This document shows, piece after piece, positions 1 to 7,918 of a DNA stretch of 64,000 bases. Location of the stretch: positions 1,577,001-1,641,000 of the forward strand of contig NZ_CP092473.1 of assembly GCF_014287515.2 (NCBI RefSeq), read 5' to 3'. The first letter of the stretch is position 1. Each line of letters begins with the position of its first letter. The position numbers and the translations under genes are program-made. The notes beneath the pieces are model-generated. The model did not search any database, was not told where the DNA came from, and saw only the letters and a list, made by a program, of their open reading frames with translations. Origin of the DNA: Roseburia rectibacter (lineage in GTDB: Bacteria > Bacillota > Clostridia > Lachnospirales > Lachnospiraceae).

Positions 1-2
1 GC

Positions 3-1154
3 AGTGATTTCATTACAAAAAATGAGGAACTTCTTACGAAAAAAAGAGAGCTTCGCGGTTCCGCTGCGGAAGAAGAGGCATTTGAGGTTTATATTGCCGG
101 GCAGAAAAATAAAAAATATGACAGCCTGAAAGCATCGACACAGGAAGAAATGGAACAGGTGTCCGGTCAGTGTGATGTACAGAAAAATAAACTGGTGGAT
201 GTACGTATGAATTATCTTCAGAATCATCCAAAACGTGATTTCTCAGCGAGCGCAGAGAATAATGACGATTATGACAGCCTGCTGTCAGAGCTTTCCTGCA
301 ATGAACTGGAAGAATACCAGAAAAAAGCGGCTGAGCAGGCAAAGGCAGCAGTGGAGCATTTTAAGGAGGATTTTGTATACAAGATCCGCAGCGCTATCAA
401 AGAAGCCTATGTGCGCAGGGATGAATTAAACCGTATCATCCGCAACCTGAATTTTGGTAAAGACCGCTATCAGTTTAAGATCACGAGAAATAAGGGAGCC
501 GACGGCGCATTTTATGATATGTTTATGGATGAGGACTTAGATATCGATCCGTCCTCACTTGCATCGCCAATGGAGCATCAGATGAATCTGTTTTCGATGG
601 AGCATGAAAATAAATATGGTATGTTGATGAGTGATCTGATCCATATCTTTATTCCGCCGGAAAATGCCACGCAGCAGGAACTTGATGAGGCAAAACAGAA
701 CATGGTGAAGTATGCAGATTACCGTACGTATCTTTCATTTGAGATGGAACAGATCGTGGAAGGTGACGAACGTCTTGTCATTGGTCTTAGTAAGATGATC
801 AAGAAAAATTCCGGTGGTGAGGGACAGAACCCGCTTTACATTGCACTACTCGCAAGTTTTGCGCAGGCATACCATATCAATCTGTCTGCAAGACTGACAA
901 GACGTCCGACAATCCGTCTTGTTGTTTTAGATGAGGCATTTTCCAAGATGGATGCAGAGAAAGTGGCGAGCTGTATCGAACTGATCCGCGGACTTGGTTT
1001 TCAGGCGATCATCAGTGCAACGAACGATAAGATCCAGAATTACATTGAAAATGTAGATAAGACATTCGTTTATGCGAATCCGAATAAGAAGAGCATTTCG
1101 ATTCAGGAGTTTGAGAAAAAGGATTTTTCACAATTGGTTGTGGAGGAGGAGTAA
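3..1154 (+). CDS. jetC: Wadjet SMC-like ATPase JetC, C-terminal part (cut by window start)
   Basis: The frame is open from the first bases, so the N-terminal part lies outside the window. The visible 383 residues are a helical, charged arm followed by an ABC-ATPase tail: an SMC-type signature SGGEGQNP and a Walker B VVLDEAFSKMD followed by an ATNDK segment. This arrangement fits the MukB-like SMC subunit of Wadjet (JetABCD/MksBEFG), which extrudes plasmid DNA loops. The next gene, six bases downstream, is jetD, which makes the assignment firm. jetA and jetB should lie upstream of the window. Without jetD, a generic SbcC/MukB-like ATPase would be the alternative. Confidence 0.85.
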   Translation, partial: SDFITKNEELLTKKRELRGSAAEEEAFEVYIAGQKNKKYDSLKASTQEEMEQVSGQCDVQKNKLVDVRMNYLQNHPKRDFSASAENNDDYDSLLSELSCNELEEYQKKAAEQAKAAVEHFKEDFVYKIRSAIKEAYVRRDELNRIIRNLNFGKDRYQFKITRNKGADGAFYDMFMDEDLDIDPSSLASPMEHQMNLFSMEHENKYGMLMSDLIHIFIPPENATQQELDEAKQNMVKYADYRTYLSFEMEQIVEGDERLVIGLSKMIKKNSGGEGQNPLYIALLASFAQAYHINLSARLTRRPTIRLVVLDEAFSKMDAEKVASCIELIRGLGFQAIISATNDKIQNYIENVDKTFVYANPNKKSISIQEFEKKDFSQLVVEEE

Positions 1155-1160
1155 GAGCGG

Positions 1161-2423
1161 TTGAAGAAGGAGAAGGAAAAAGAGACAAGAACCAGTATCG
1201 TTCAGGTGATCCTTGATGATTATGAACATGGCGATACTGATTGGAGAAAATATCCTAATCAGGGGCAAAATGATGGGAAACGTTCTATCAGAATCGTTCA
1301 GGCGCTGTATGATGAAATCGGAAAAACAGAGCTGAACAGGCAGGTTTTAGAGTTGCAGGCACGTCATCTGTTACAGGATGGAAAAGGGCAGAAGATAAGT
1401 GGATGGTACACAAGGGGAAGTGAACTAGAGCAGATCGTATATCGTTTGTCTGATATTCCGAGATTTTATGAAATGGATGGGCGGGTGCCAAAATATGAGC
1501 GCTATTTTGAACCATTTTTGAAACTTCGTCAGGAGTTACAGAAATTAAGAGGGCGCCAGCAGACCTGGAAACCATGGATCGATCAATGTATTGGGGAGCT
1601 GGAAAATGACCTGGAACGTGAAAAAATTCCGAAAATATGCAAAGATGAAGAAACAAAGGAAATTTATTTTAACACGTTAGCCGGATTAAATGAGATAGAG
1701 GAACCGGTTTCAAGACGGATATTCAGTAAAAAATACCTGAAAAATTCAAAATCATTTCAGAGAGCAGTCCAGGATAAAATTATTTCGGATGCGAGAAAAT
1801 TTTGCCCGGATGTGGATGCTGACGAAGAAGTTATGGGAAATGACGAAGTATTATCGGAAATTGGGATTGAGACATACCATCAGGAACTTTCTGTCAAAGG
1901 TCCGCTGCAGTTTGAGCTTGCAGGAAACAAAATTGATACCGCCCTGTTTGCCTATGGTACGATTTTAAATGCAGAGACATTAAAATATGCAAAACTATTG
2001 CCTGAGCAGACGATTCGAAAAATTGTAACGGTTGAAAATAAAGCCAATTTTATGGAAATGTCATATGAAGAGGGAACGCTGCTTGTCTATTCGCACGGTT
2101 TTTTCTCACCGAAAGAGAGGCTTTTCCTGAAAAATCTCAGGGAGTGTCTGGGAGAGCAGGGGGCAGAGTATTTTCATACCAGTGACTTAGATTATGGCGG
2201 AATCCGTATATTTATGAATATAAAAGAGAAAATTTTTCCGGATGTGAAACCGCTTGCAATGGATGGGGAGACGTTTTTCAAATATCAGGAATATGGGGAA
2301 AAACGGGATGAAAAATATTTGCAAAAAGTAAGGGACACAGAAGTTCCGGCAGAATTAAAAGAACTTAAGGATTATATTTTAAAAACCGGTTGTACGATAG
2401 AGCAGGAAAGTATGCTTTTTTAG
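1161..2423 (+). CDS. jetD: Wadjet nuclease subunit JetD (DUF3322/DUF2220)
   Basis: A 420-residue protein from a TTG start six bases after jetC. The N-terminal half resembles DUF3322, with basic helical segments and a WYTRGSELEQ stretch. The C-terminal half is the DUF2220 TOPRIM-like domain: a glutamate in TVENKANF (about residue 294), YSHGFFSPKE, and the paired aspartates in SDLDYGGIRIF. In Wadjet, JetD is the topoisomerase VI-like subunit that cuts plasmid DNA once the SMC motor has finished loop extrusion. The metal-binding acidic residues are all present, so the subunit looks active. The stop is 12 bases before the next gene, which may be co-transcribed. Confidence 0.88.
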   Translation: MKKEKEKETRTSIVQVILDDYEHGDTDWRKYPNQGQNDGKRSIRIVQALYDEIGKTELNRQVLELQARHLLQDGKGQKISGWYTRGSELEQIVYRLSDIPRFYEMDGRVPKYERYFEPFLKLRQELQKLRGRQQTWKPWIDQCIGELENDLEREKIPKICKDEETKEIYFNTLAGLNEIEEPVSRRIFSKKYLKNSKSFQRAVQDKIISDARKFCPDVDADEEVMGNDEVLSEIGIETYHQELSVKGPLQFELAGNKIDTALFAYGTILNAETLKYAKLLPEQTIRKIVTVENKANFMEMSYEEGTLLVYSHGFFSPKERLFLKNLRECLGEQGAEYFHTSDLDYGGIRIFMNIKEKIFPDVKPLAMDGETFFKYQEYGEKRDEKYLQKVRDTEVPAELKELKDYILKTGCTIEQESMLF

Positions 2424-2435
2424 CAGGAGGGAATT

Positions 2436-4139
2436 ATGCAGACAGCAGCAGAGTTAAAAAATTTATTACAGCGTATCGACCATAAAGGTTATCCGGCATA
2501 TAAGGACACAAGGGGGACTTATGAGTTTCCTGGATATGTGCTTTCCATTGACCATGTGCAGGGAGATCCGTTTGCAGCACCATCGAAGGTAAGCATCCAT
2601 GTCCGTGGAAAACAGGCGGGATTCCCGGAACATCTTTATCAGAAAGACTGCAGAAGAATCGCTGTGCAGGATTATCTGCTGCGCCAGTTTGCGCGCCAGG
2701 TCGAGAAAGTTTCCTTTAAAGCGAAAGGTTCCGGAAAGAGCGGTCTTATGGCGGTCAGCCGTCCGGGACAGGAAGTGTTAGAGCGCAGTGCCTGTCAGAT
2801 GGATGTAAAAAACGGCGATATTGTGCTGCGCATGGAGATTGGGTTCCCGGCAAATGGAAGAACGGTCAATTCCAGAGAACTCGAAAAGATTTTCTTTGAT
2901 TTTCTGCCGGAGTGTGTGAAAGGTTCTCTATATTATCGTTCACTGAAAAAAGAAGCGGTGGAGACAGCCGCAGATCTCGCCGAGGATCAGGAATATATCA
3001 GGGAGCAGTTAGATCCGATGGGACTTTGTGCATTTGTGGCAGACGGTGCGATTCTGCCGCGGGAGTCCGGTGTTTCCGGCAGACCGATGAAGGATGCAGT
3101 GCGTTTTCAGTCACCGGAAAGTCTCTCCGTCACGCTGACGCTGCCACACCACGGAAAACTGACCGGAATGGGAATAAAGAAGGGCATCACGCTGATCGTA
3201 GGCGGTGGTTACCATGGAAAATCAACACTGTTAAAAGCGCTTGAGACAGGTGTCTATAACCACATTGCAGGGGATGGCAGGGAGTATGTCATCACGGACG
3301 ATACAGCGATGAAAATCCGTGCCGAGGATGGAAGAAGCATCCGTGACGTGGATATTTCCATGTTTATCCATGACCTGCCGAATGGGAAAGATACGGTATC
3401 CTTTTATACGGAAGATGCCAGCGGAAGCACGTCGCAGGCGGCGAATGTAATCGAGGCGATGGAGGCGGGCACAAAAGCATTTCTGATCGACGAGGATACC
3501 AGTGCAACGAACTTTATGATCCGTGACGAGCTGATGCAGCGTGTGGTCAACCGTGATGCAGAGCCGATCGTGCCTTTTATTGACCGGGTAGAGGAACTGT
3601 ATCAAACATACGGTATCTCGACGGTTCTGGTTGCCGGAAGCTCCGGTTCTTATTTTCACAAGGCAGACTGCATCATCCAGATGAACCGTTACGAGCCGTT
3701 TGAGATCACAGAGTCAGCAAAGCAGGCAGCGGCAGAGTTCCCGCTTCCAAAACAGGACATTGCTCCGTCAAAGCAGCCTGATTTTGACAGAAAAATAAAG
3801 CCGGACCGGATGTTTCGTGAGGACAACCGCTTAAAGATGAGAACGATGGGAAAGGATTCTATTTCCATCAGCCGGGAAGTCATAGACGTCCGCTATGTGG
3901 AACAGCTTATGGATACGGAACAGCTTGCATCACTTGGATATATGTTAAAATATATGCAGATCCACTTTTTTGATGGGAAACATACACTGACACAGGCGGT
4001 CGATGCGCTTTGGGATGTTTTGCAGAAGAGGGGGATCGCAGCAGTCTGCGAGAGCAGTTATCTGCCGTGCGGACTTGCAATGCCAAGAAAGCAGGAAGTG
4101 TTTGCGTGCGTGAACCGGTACCGGAAGCTGGGACTGTAG
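2436..4139 (+). CDS. ABC-class P-loop ATPase (COG3044-type)
   Basis: 567 residues, ATG start with GGAGGG eight bases upstream. It matches the predicted ABC-class ATPases of the COG3044/PF09818 type: a long N-terminal region, a Walker A VGGGYHGKSTLLKAL near residue 255, and a late segment with DASGSTSQAANVIEA and FLIDEDTSATNFMIRD that combines signature and Walker B elements. No membrane segments are seen, so it is a cytosolic NTPase and not a transporter. The role of this family is not established. Its place right after jetD raises the question of a link to Wadjet, but the family also occurs alone, so this is only positional. Confidence 0.8.
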   Translation: MQTAAELKNLLQRIDHKGYPAYKDTRGTYEFPGYVLSIDHVQGDPFAAPSKVSIHVRGKQAGFPEHLYQKDCRRIAVQDYLLRQFARQVEKVSFKAKGSGKSGLMAVSRPGQEVLERSACQMDVKNGDIVLRMEIGFPANGRTVNSRELEKIFFDFLPECVKGSLYYRSLKKEAVETAADLAEDQEYIREQLDPMGLCAFVADGAILPRESGVSGRPMKDAVRFQSPESLSVTLTLPHHGKLTGMGIKKGITLIVGGGYHGKSTLLKALETGVYNHIAGDGREYVITDDTAMKIRAEDGRSIRDVDISMFIHDLPNGKDTVSFYTEDASGSTSQAANVIEAMEAGTKAFLIDEDTSATNFMIRDELMQRVVNRDAEPIVPFIDRVEELYQTYGISTVLVAGSSGSYFHKADCIIQMNRYEPFEITESAKQAAAEFPLPKQDIAPSKQPDFDRKIKPDRMFREDNRLKMRTMGKDSISISREVIDVRYVEQLMDTEQLASLGYMLKYMQIHFFDGKHTLTQAVDALWDVLQKRGIAAVCESSYLPCGLAMPRKQEVFACVNRYRKLGL

Positions 4140-4197
4140 CTGTAGGCAGTCATGATATACAAACCATTGAGGGAAACTGGTCTGAAGGTAGCCATGC

Positions 4198-4226
4198 TTG
4201 AAAAAGTATCGCAATAGCGATATAAT
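4198..4226 (+). promoter_or_regulatory. Toxin-antitoxin promoter with embedded operator dyad
   Basis: TTGAAA (4198-4203) and TATAAT (4221-4226) are separated by 17 bases. The dyad TATCGC-AATA-GCGATA (4207-4222) fills the spacer and runs into the -10 box, the usual position for a repressor site. The downstream pair encodes an HTH protein that could bind it. Confidence 0.6.
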
Positions 4227-4269
4227 TATATACAAGCCGTTGAGGAATACAGGTCTGGAGGGTGCTCAC

Positions 4270-4950
4270 ATGAAATTAAGATTATATCATGGTTCAGAAA
4301 ACATTATAGAAGTTCCGGAATATGGAAAAGGCATGCGTAATAACGACTACGGCAGAGGATTTTATTGCACGGAAGATATAGAATTAGCCAGAGAGTGGGC
4401 ATGTGCGAAAAATCATGACGGATATGTGAATATCTATGAATTTGATATGTCGGGACTGAATGTACTCAATTTGAATGACCCAAAATACAATATTTTAAAC
4501 TGGCTTGCGATTCTTGCGGATAACAGAACCTATTGGCAAAATGGAACGATAGCGGAAGAAGCAAAAGAATATGTAAAAAAACATTTTCTGATTGATATAT
4601 CAGCGTATGATGTGATCAGGGGATACCGGGCAGATGATTCCTATTTTTCTTTTGCACAGGATTTTGTGGCGGGTACGATTTCGTTGGAAAAATTATCAGA
4701 GGCCATGAGACTTGGAAAATTAGGGGAACAAATTGTCCTCAAGAGTGAAAAAGCATTTCGACAGATCAAATTTATAGATAAAGAAAATGTTTCCTGTGAG
4801 ATCTATTATTCTAAAAAGAGAGAAAGAGAACGGGAGGCAAAGAAAGAATACAGGGTCAGAAAAAGAGCCGATGCTACGTATCATGAGCTGTATATCATTG
4901 ACATTATGAGGGAGGGCATGGAAAATGGAGATGCGCGCCTATCCAGATGA
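4270..4950 (+). CDS. DUF3990 protein, probable toxin (ADP-ribosyltransferase-like fold)
   Basis: 226 residues. The ATG at 4270 is chosen over an upstream TTG because GGAGGG lies eight bases before it. The N-terminus (LRLYHGSE, then DYGRGFYCTEDIELAREWA) is the DUF3990 pattern, a family placed near ADP-ribosyltransferases. The C-terminal 35 residues are a highly charged Arg/Lys/Glu tail. The stop overlaps the next gene, an HTH protein, by 26 bases, as expected for a toxin-antitoxin pair. DUF3990 toxins often come with a small DUF3791 gene; none is seen here. The toxin role is inferred from family and context. Confidence 0.7.
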   Translation: MKLRLYHGSENIIEVPEYGKGMRNNDYGRGFYCTEDIELAREWACAKNHDGYVNIYEFDMSGLNVLNLNDPKYNILNWLAILADNRTYWQNGTIAEEAKEYVKKHFLIDISAYDVIRGYRADDSYFSFAQDFVAGTISLEKLSEAMRLGKLGEQIVLKSEKAFRQIKFIDKENVSCEIYYSKKREREREAKKEYRVRKRADATYHELYIIDIMREGMENGDARLSR

Positions 4951-5566
4951 TTATATTAATCTGGCACAGAGAATATTAGGGGATATGTTTGACTTTGCCG
5001 TTAATACATGTGACATGGACATAGATGAATATTACAGCATGTTTCTGGTGTCAGATGTTTCACGGCAGTTTCAGGAGGGAAATCCAACCTATATTGCGGG
5101 AAAGACAGGCTGCGAAATAGTTAAGGAAGTTGTGGTAAGCGTTGGTCTTCCATATTTACAGCAGGAAGATCAGATGTTTATAGATAAGTCACCGGAATAT
5201 TGGACAGGGTGGGCTCTTGCATATTATCAGTGGTATACCGTCAGAACATTTGCAAGGATTAACAATGTGATAAAACCAAGCCAGATATGTGATATGTATG
5301 AGGTATATCATGAGATGGATATTATGCATTTTGTTGAACGGTTGAATGAATTGTGGAAAGAATATTATGTTGATACAAATTTGAAAAGGCTCAGAAAAGC
5401 ATCAGGGCTTTCGCAGAGCGAACTGGCAGAATTATCAGGCGTTTCTATCAGACAGATACAGCTTTTTGAGCAGAGACAAAGAGATATCAACCATACGAAA
5501 GCCATCGATGTATTCCGGCTGGCACGGGTATTAGGCTGCAGGGATGAGGCACTGTTAGAGATATAA
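4925..5566 (+). CDS. XRE-family HTH protein, probable antitoxin for DUF3990
   Basis: 213 residues, overlapping the DUF3990 gene; GGAGGG sits eight bases before the ATG. Residues 1-145 form an alpha-helical domain of unknown type with many acidic and aromatic residues, a likely toxin-binding part. Residues 150-205 are a clear XRE helix-turn-helix (LKRLRKASGLSQSELAELSG, then VSIRQIQLFEQ). The order toxin then DNA-binding antitoxin, the overlap and the dyad in the promoter suggest translational coupling and autorepression. Confidence 0.7.
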   Translation: MEMRAYPDDYINLAQRILGDMFDFAVNTCDMDIDEYYSMFLVSDVSRQFQEGNPTYIAGKTGCEIVKEVVVSVGLPYLQQEDQMFIDKSPEYWTGWALAYYQWYTVRTFARINNVIKPSQICDMYEVYHEMDIMHFVERLNELWKEYYVDTNLKRLRKASGLSQSELAELSGVSIRQIQLFEQRQRDINHTKAIDVFRLARVLGCRDEALLEI

Positions 5567-5730
5567 ATGGATTCTATTAAGAAGTATAAAAAAATGAGAA
5601 CAAAATTGAAGGCAGGGGACTTGGCAGCGCCCTGATCTTAGAGTTCCTGCTCTATTATATGACAAAACCTGAGTATCAGTTAAAGGTCAGGGAAGAAATA
5701 TATCTGGATAATATGCTGGATCTGTTCTGA
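5567..5730 (+). pseudogene. Frameshifted remnant of a small gene
   Basis: The ATG at 5567 follows the antitoxin stop directly and reads about 22 codons to a TGA. In another frame, sequence up to 5730 reads as a plausible protein tail (LILEFLLYYMTKPEYQL, ending NMLDLF). I read this as one small gene broken by a frameshift. The family is not recognised. The rest of the gap to 5823 holds only the RBS AAAGGAGG of the next gene. Confidence 0.35.
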
Positions 5731-5823
5731 ATGTGTCTGATACTTAGAACATATGGAAGTCTGTAAATAAAAGCATTGGAAACAGTTATTTAATGGCAAA
5801 CGAAAGCTGCAAAGGAGGTTCGG

Positions 5824-6849
5824 ATGAACAATCCCTACGAACTTGCAAAAAATATATTACAGCAGGATAAGGACAAGTCTGACATTTCACCAGCCGCAGA
5901 CGGATTTACCAGCATCGGTTTATATGGAGCTTCGGTGCATGAAAAGAGCGAAGACGATGGAAGCAGCAGTTGTTTTCATCTTGAAAATGAGAGTGGTACG
6001 GGAGATATCACGCTGTACCGGGTGTTTCCCGGCATGGAGTTAGTCTACAATGACATGCACATGGCGTACTGCAACAAACAGCAGGAACCTGCTTCTGATG
6101 TGATGGAGATCAACTATTGCAGGGAGGGACGGAGTGAGTGTCTGTTTGGAGAGCATCAGTATTGCTATATGTCTGCCGGAGATCTGTCTTTTTGTTCCCT
6201 GCAGGACAATTCGCACCAGTCGGAATTCCCGACCAGCCATTACCACGGTATTACCGTTACCATTGATTTTTCCATGATCACAGATGAGATGAAAAATGTG
6301 TTGGAGCTTCTGGCAGTAGATTTAGAGCGGATCAGGGAACTTTCCAGGATGCGTGATTTTACGATCATTCGGGCAAATTCAACCATAGAACATATTTTTT
6401 CAGAGTTGTATACGGTCCCTGAAAAAATCCGGCATGGTTATATCCGGGTAAAAGTTTTAGAGCTGCTTTTGGTGCTGACAGAATTAAACCCCATGGAGGA
6501 CAGGGAAGAGCATGTACATTTTTCTGAGACCCAGATCGAAGTGATCAAACAGATCCATGCTTTTCTCACGGCACATTTCAGTGAACATTATACGATCGAC
6601 GTGCTTTCCGGGCGGTTTGAAATTTCGCCGACGGTCATGAAAAAATGTTTCCGGGGCGTTTACGGAGATTCTGTCTATGCCTACATGAAACGGTACCGCC
6701 TGCAGGTGGCGGAGCGGCTGTTAAAAGAGAGCAGCCTCACGGTGGGGGAGATTGCTGCGCAGATCGGTTATCTGAATCCGAATAAGTTTACATCTGCCTT
6801 TTGCGCGGAGTATGGGATGCCGCCGAGGGAGTATCGGAAAAAAGTCTGA
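5824..6849 (+). CDS. AraC-family transcriptional regulator
   Basis: 341 residues with AAAGGAGG before the ATG. The N-terminal 230 residues are a ligand-sensing region with a cupin-like stretch (DVMEINYCREGRSEC, then a glycine/histidine segment). The C-terminal 100 residues hold two helix-turn-helix motifs: YTIDVLSGRFEISPTVMKKC and LTVGEIAAQIGYLNPNKFTS, ending in the family-typical YGMPPREYRKK. It precedes a lipoprotein and a two-gene ABC exporter, an arrangement seen for siderophore- and drug-type ABC pairs, so it probably activates them. The inducer cannot be read from sequence. Confidence 0.88.
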   Translation: MNNPYELAKNILQQDKDKSDISPAADGFTSIGLYGASVHEKSEDDGSSSCFHLENESGTGDITLYRVFPGMELVYNDMHMAYCNKQQEPASDVMEINYCREGRSECLFGEHQYCYMSAGDLSFCSLQDNSHQSEFPTSHYHGITVTIDFSMITDEMKNVLELLAVDLERIRELSRMRDFTIIRANSTIEHIFSELYTVPEKIRHGYIRVKVLELLLVLTELNPMEDREEHVHFSETQIEVIKQIHAFLTAHFSEHYTIDVLSGRFEISPTVMKKCFRGVYGDSVYAYMKRYRLQVAERLLKESSLTVGEIAAQIGYLNPNKFTSAFCAEYGMPPREYRKKV

Positions 6850-6908
6850 ATGGATAGAAAAAAGACCGTTCAGTAATTGTAAATCAAAATTGAATCCTTT
6901 AGAATGAG

Positions 6909-6942
6909 TGCTGCAGTTAGAAAATACTAACTGCAGCATTTT
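6909..6942 (+). terminator. Intrinsic terminator after the AraC gene
   Basis: A perfect 12-bp stem TGCTGCAGTTAG / CTAACTGCAGCA with a six-base loop is followed by TTTT. It lies 20 bases before the lipoprotein start, so some read-through or a leader role is possible. Confidence 0.7.
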
Positions 6943-6962
6943 CAGTTTGAGGAGGATCTATC

Positions 6963-7835
6963 ATGAAAAAGAAAAAAATTATGAACCTGTTTTTGGCAGC
7001 AACATTGGCATTTTCCATGGCAGCCGGATGCGGAAATTCCGGTAACGGGGCAAATGCGGACACTGGTGATGCGAGTACAGAGGCAGCCGGAACTTCGGCG
7101 AGTGTAGCGGAATCAGAGAGTGCAGCAACAGAAAGCACAATGGAATCAGAGAGCATAGCAACAGAAAACACAGAGGTATCAGAGAGTACGGCAGCAGAAG
7201 AAGTTGCAGATGCGACGGAGACAGCGGATGACAGTCAAACAGCAGAGCAGCTTCTTGTTGACCTGACGGGTACATATCAGGAACTCTGGCCGGTGATCCT
7301 TTCAGATGAGTATGAAAAACTCTGGATTGACAACTGTGGCGAGCTCGTTGGTGAGGAAAATGCTAAGGCAGCGTATGAAAAGCTGGCATCTATGGTTAGT
7401 GGAGAGATTTATGGTGAGAAAGCTGTGGAAGCCTATACGGATGGCAATGGAGTTTATGACTGTTCTTTCACACAGGGTGTAGACACATTGGAATTTGACG
7501 GTGATTCTTCGATGATCAAGGGTTATGATAAAGACGGAAAAGAATTGTTTGCACATACCTATCACTATGTAGGCATGGAAAAGATCCGTGGTCTGTACGA
7601 GTATGAGAGCGATGATGCTGATTCCGGAGAGTTTACTTATTTTTGCATCGCGCCGGATACTTCCGATACGACCTATCATATTGAGTTACGTTATGGCAGC
7701 GATCTGGATGCATTAGGTCAGTATGATGCCGGAGATTATGCTTACTGGCTTGCTTCCGGTATTTCAACGGATTATGATCAGACGATGATCGAGAACTGCA
7801 TTCAGTTATTCTGTACAGAAAATTTGTCTGAGTAA
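6963..7835 (+). CDS. Secreted lipoprotein of unknown function
   Basis: 290 residues, GAGGAG upstream of the ATG. A lysine-rich start and hydrophobic stretch end in the lipobox MAAGC with the acylated Cys at residue 23. Residues 30-95 are a low-complexity Ser/Thr/Glu/Ala linker with repeats of the type SESxATE, followed by a globular acidic domain without cysteines. It should be anchored on the outer face of the membrane. It lies between an AraC regulator and an ABC exporter pair, each separated by a terminator, so it is probably its own transcript. No family was recognised. Confidence 0.7.
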   Translation: MKKKKIMNLFLAATLAFSMAAGCGNSGNGANADTGDASTEAAGTSASVAESESAATESTMESESIATENTEVSESTAAEEVADATETADDSQTAEQLLVDLTGTYQELWPVILSDEYEKLWIDNCGELVGEENAKAAYEKLASMVSGEIYGEKAVEAYTDGNGVYDCSFTQGVDTLEFDGDSSMIKGYDKDGKELFAHTYHYVGMEKIRGLYEYESDDADSGEFTYFCIAPDTSDTTYHIELRYGSDLDALGQYDAGDYAYWLASGISTDYDQTMIENCIQLFCTENLSE

Positions 7836-7858
7836 AGAAACACGGCAGAATCATTTTC

Positions 7859-7897
7859 GGCAGGAATCAGGAAAGTGTCGGATTCCTGCCAGTTTTT
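7859..7897 (+). terminator. Intrinsic terminator after the lipoprotein gene
   Basis: A ten-base stem GGCAGGAATC / GATTCCTGCC with a 12-base loop is followed by AGTTTTT. Confidence 0.75.
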
Positions 7898-7918
7898 AGA
7901 TAAGGAGGATATTTTTTC

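Noticed and set aside
6979..7275. Antisense ORFs opposite the lipoprotein gene
   Set aside because: They arise from the low-complexity Ser/Glu linker read backwards.
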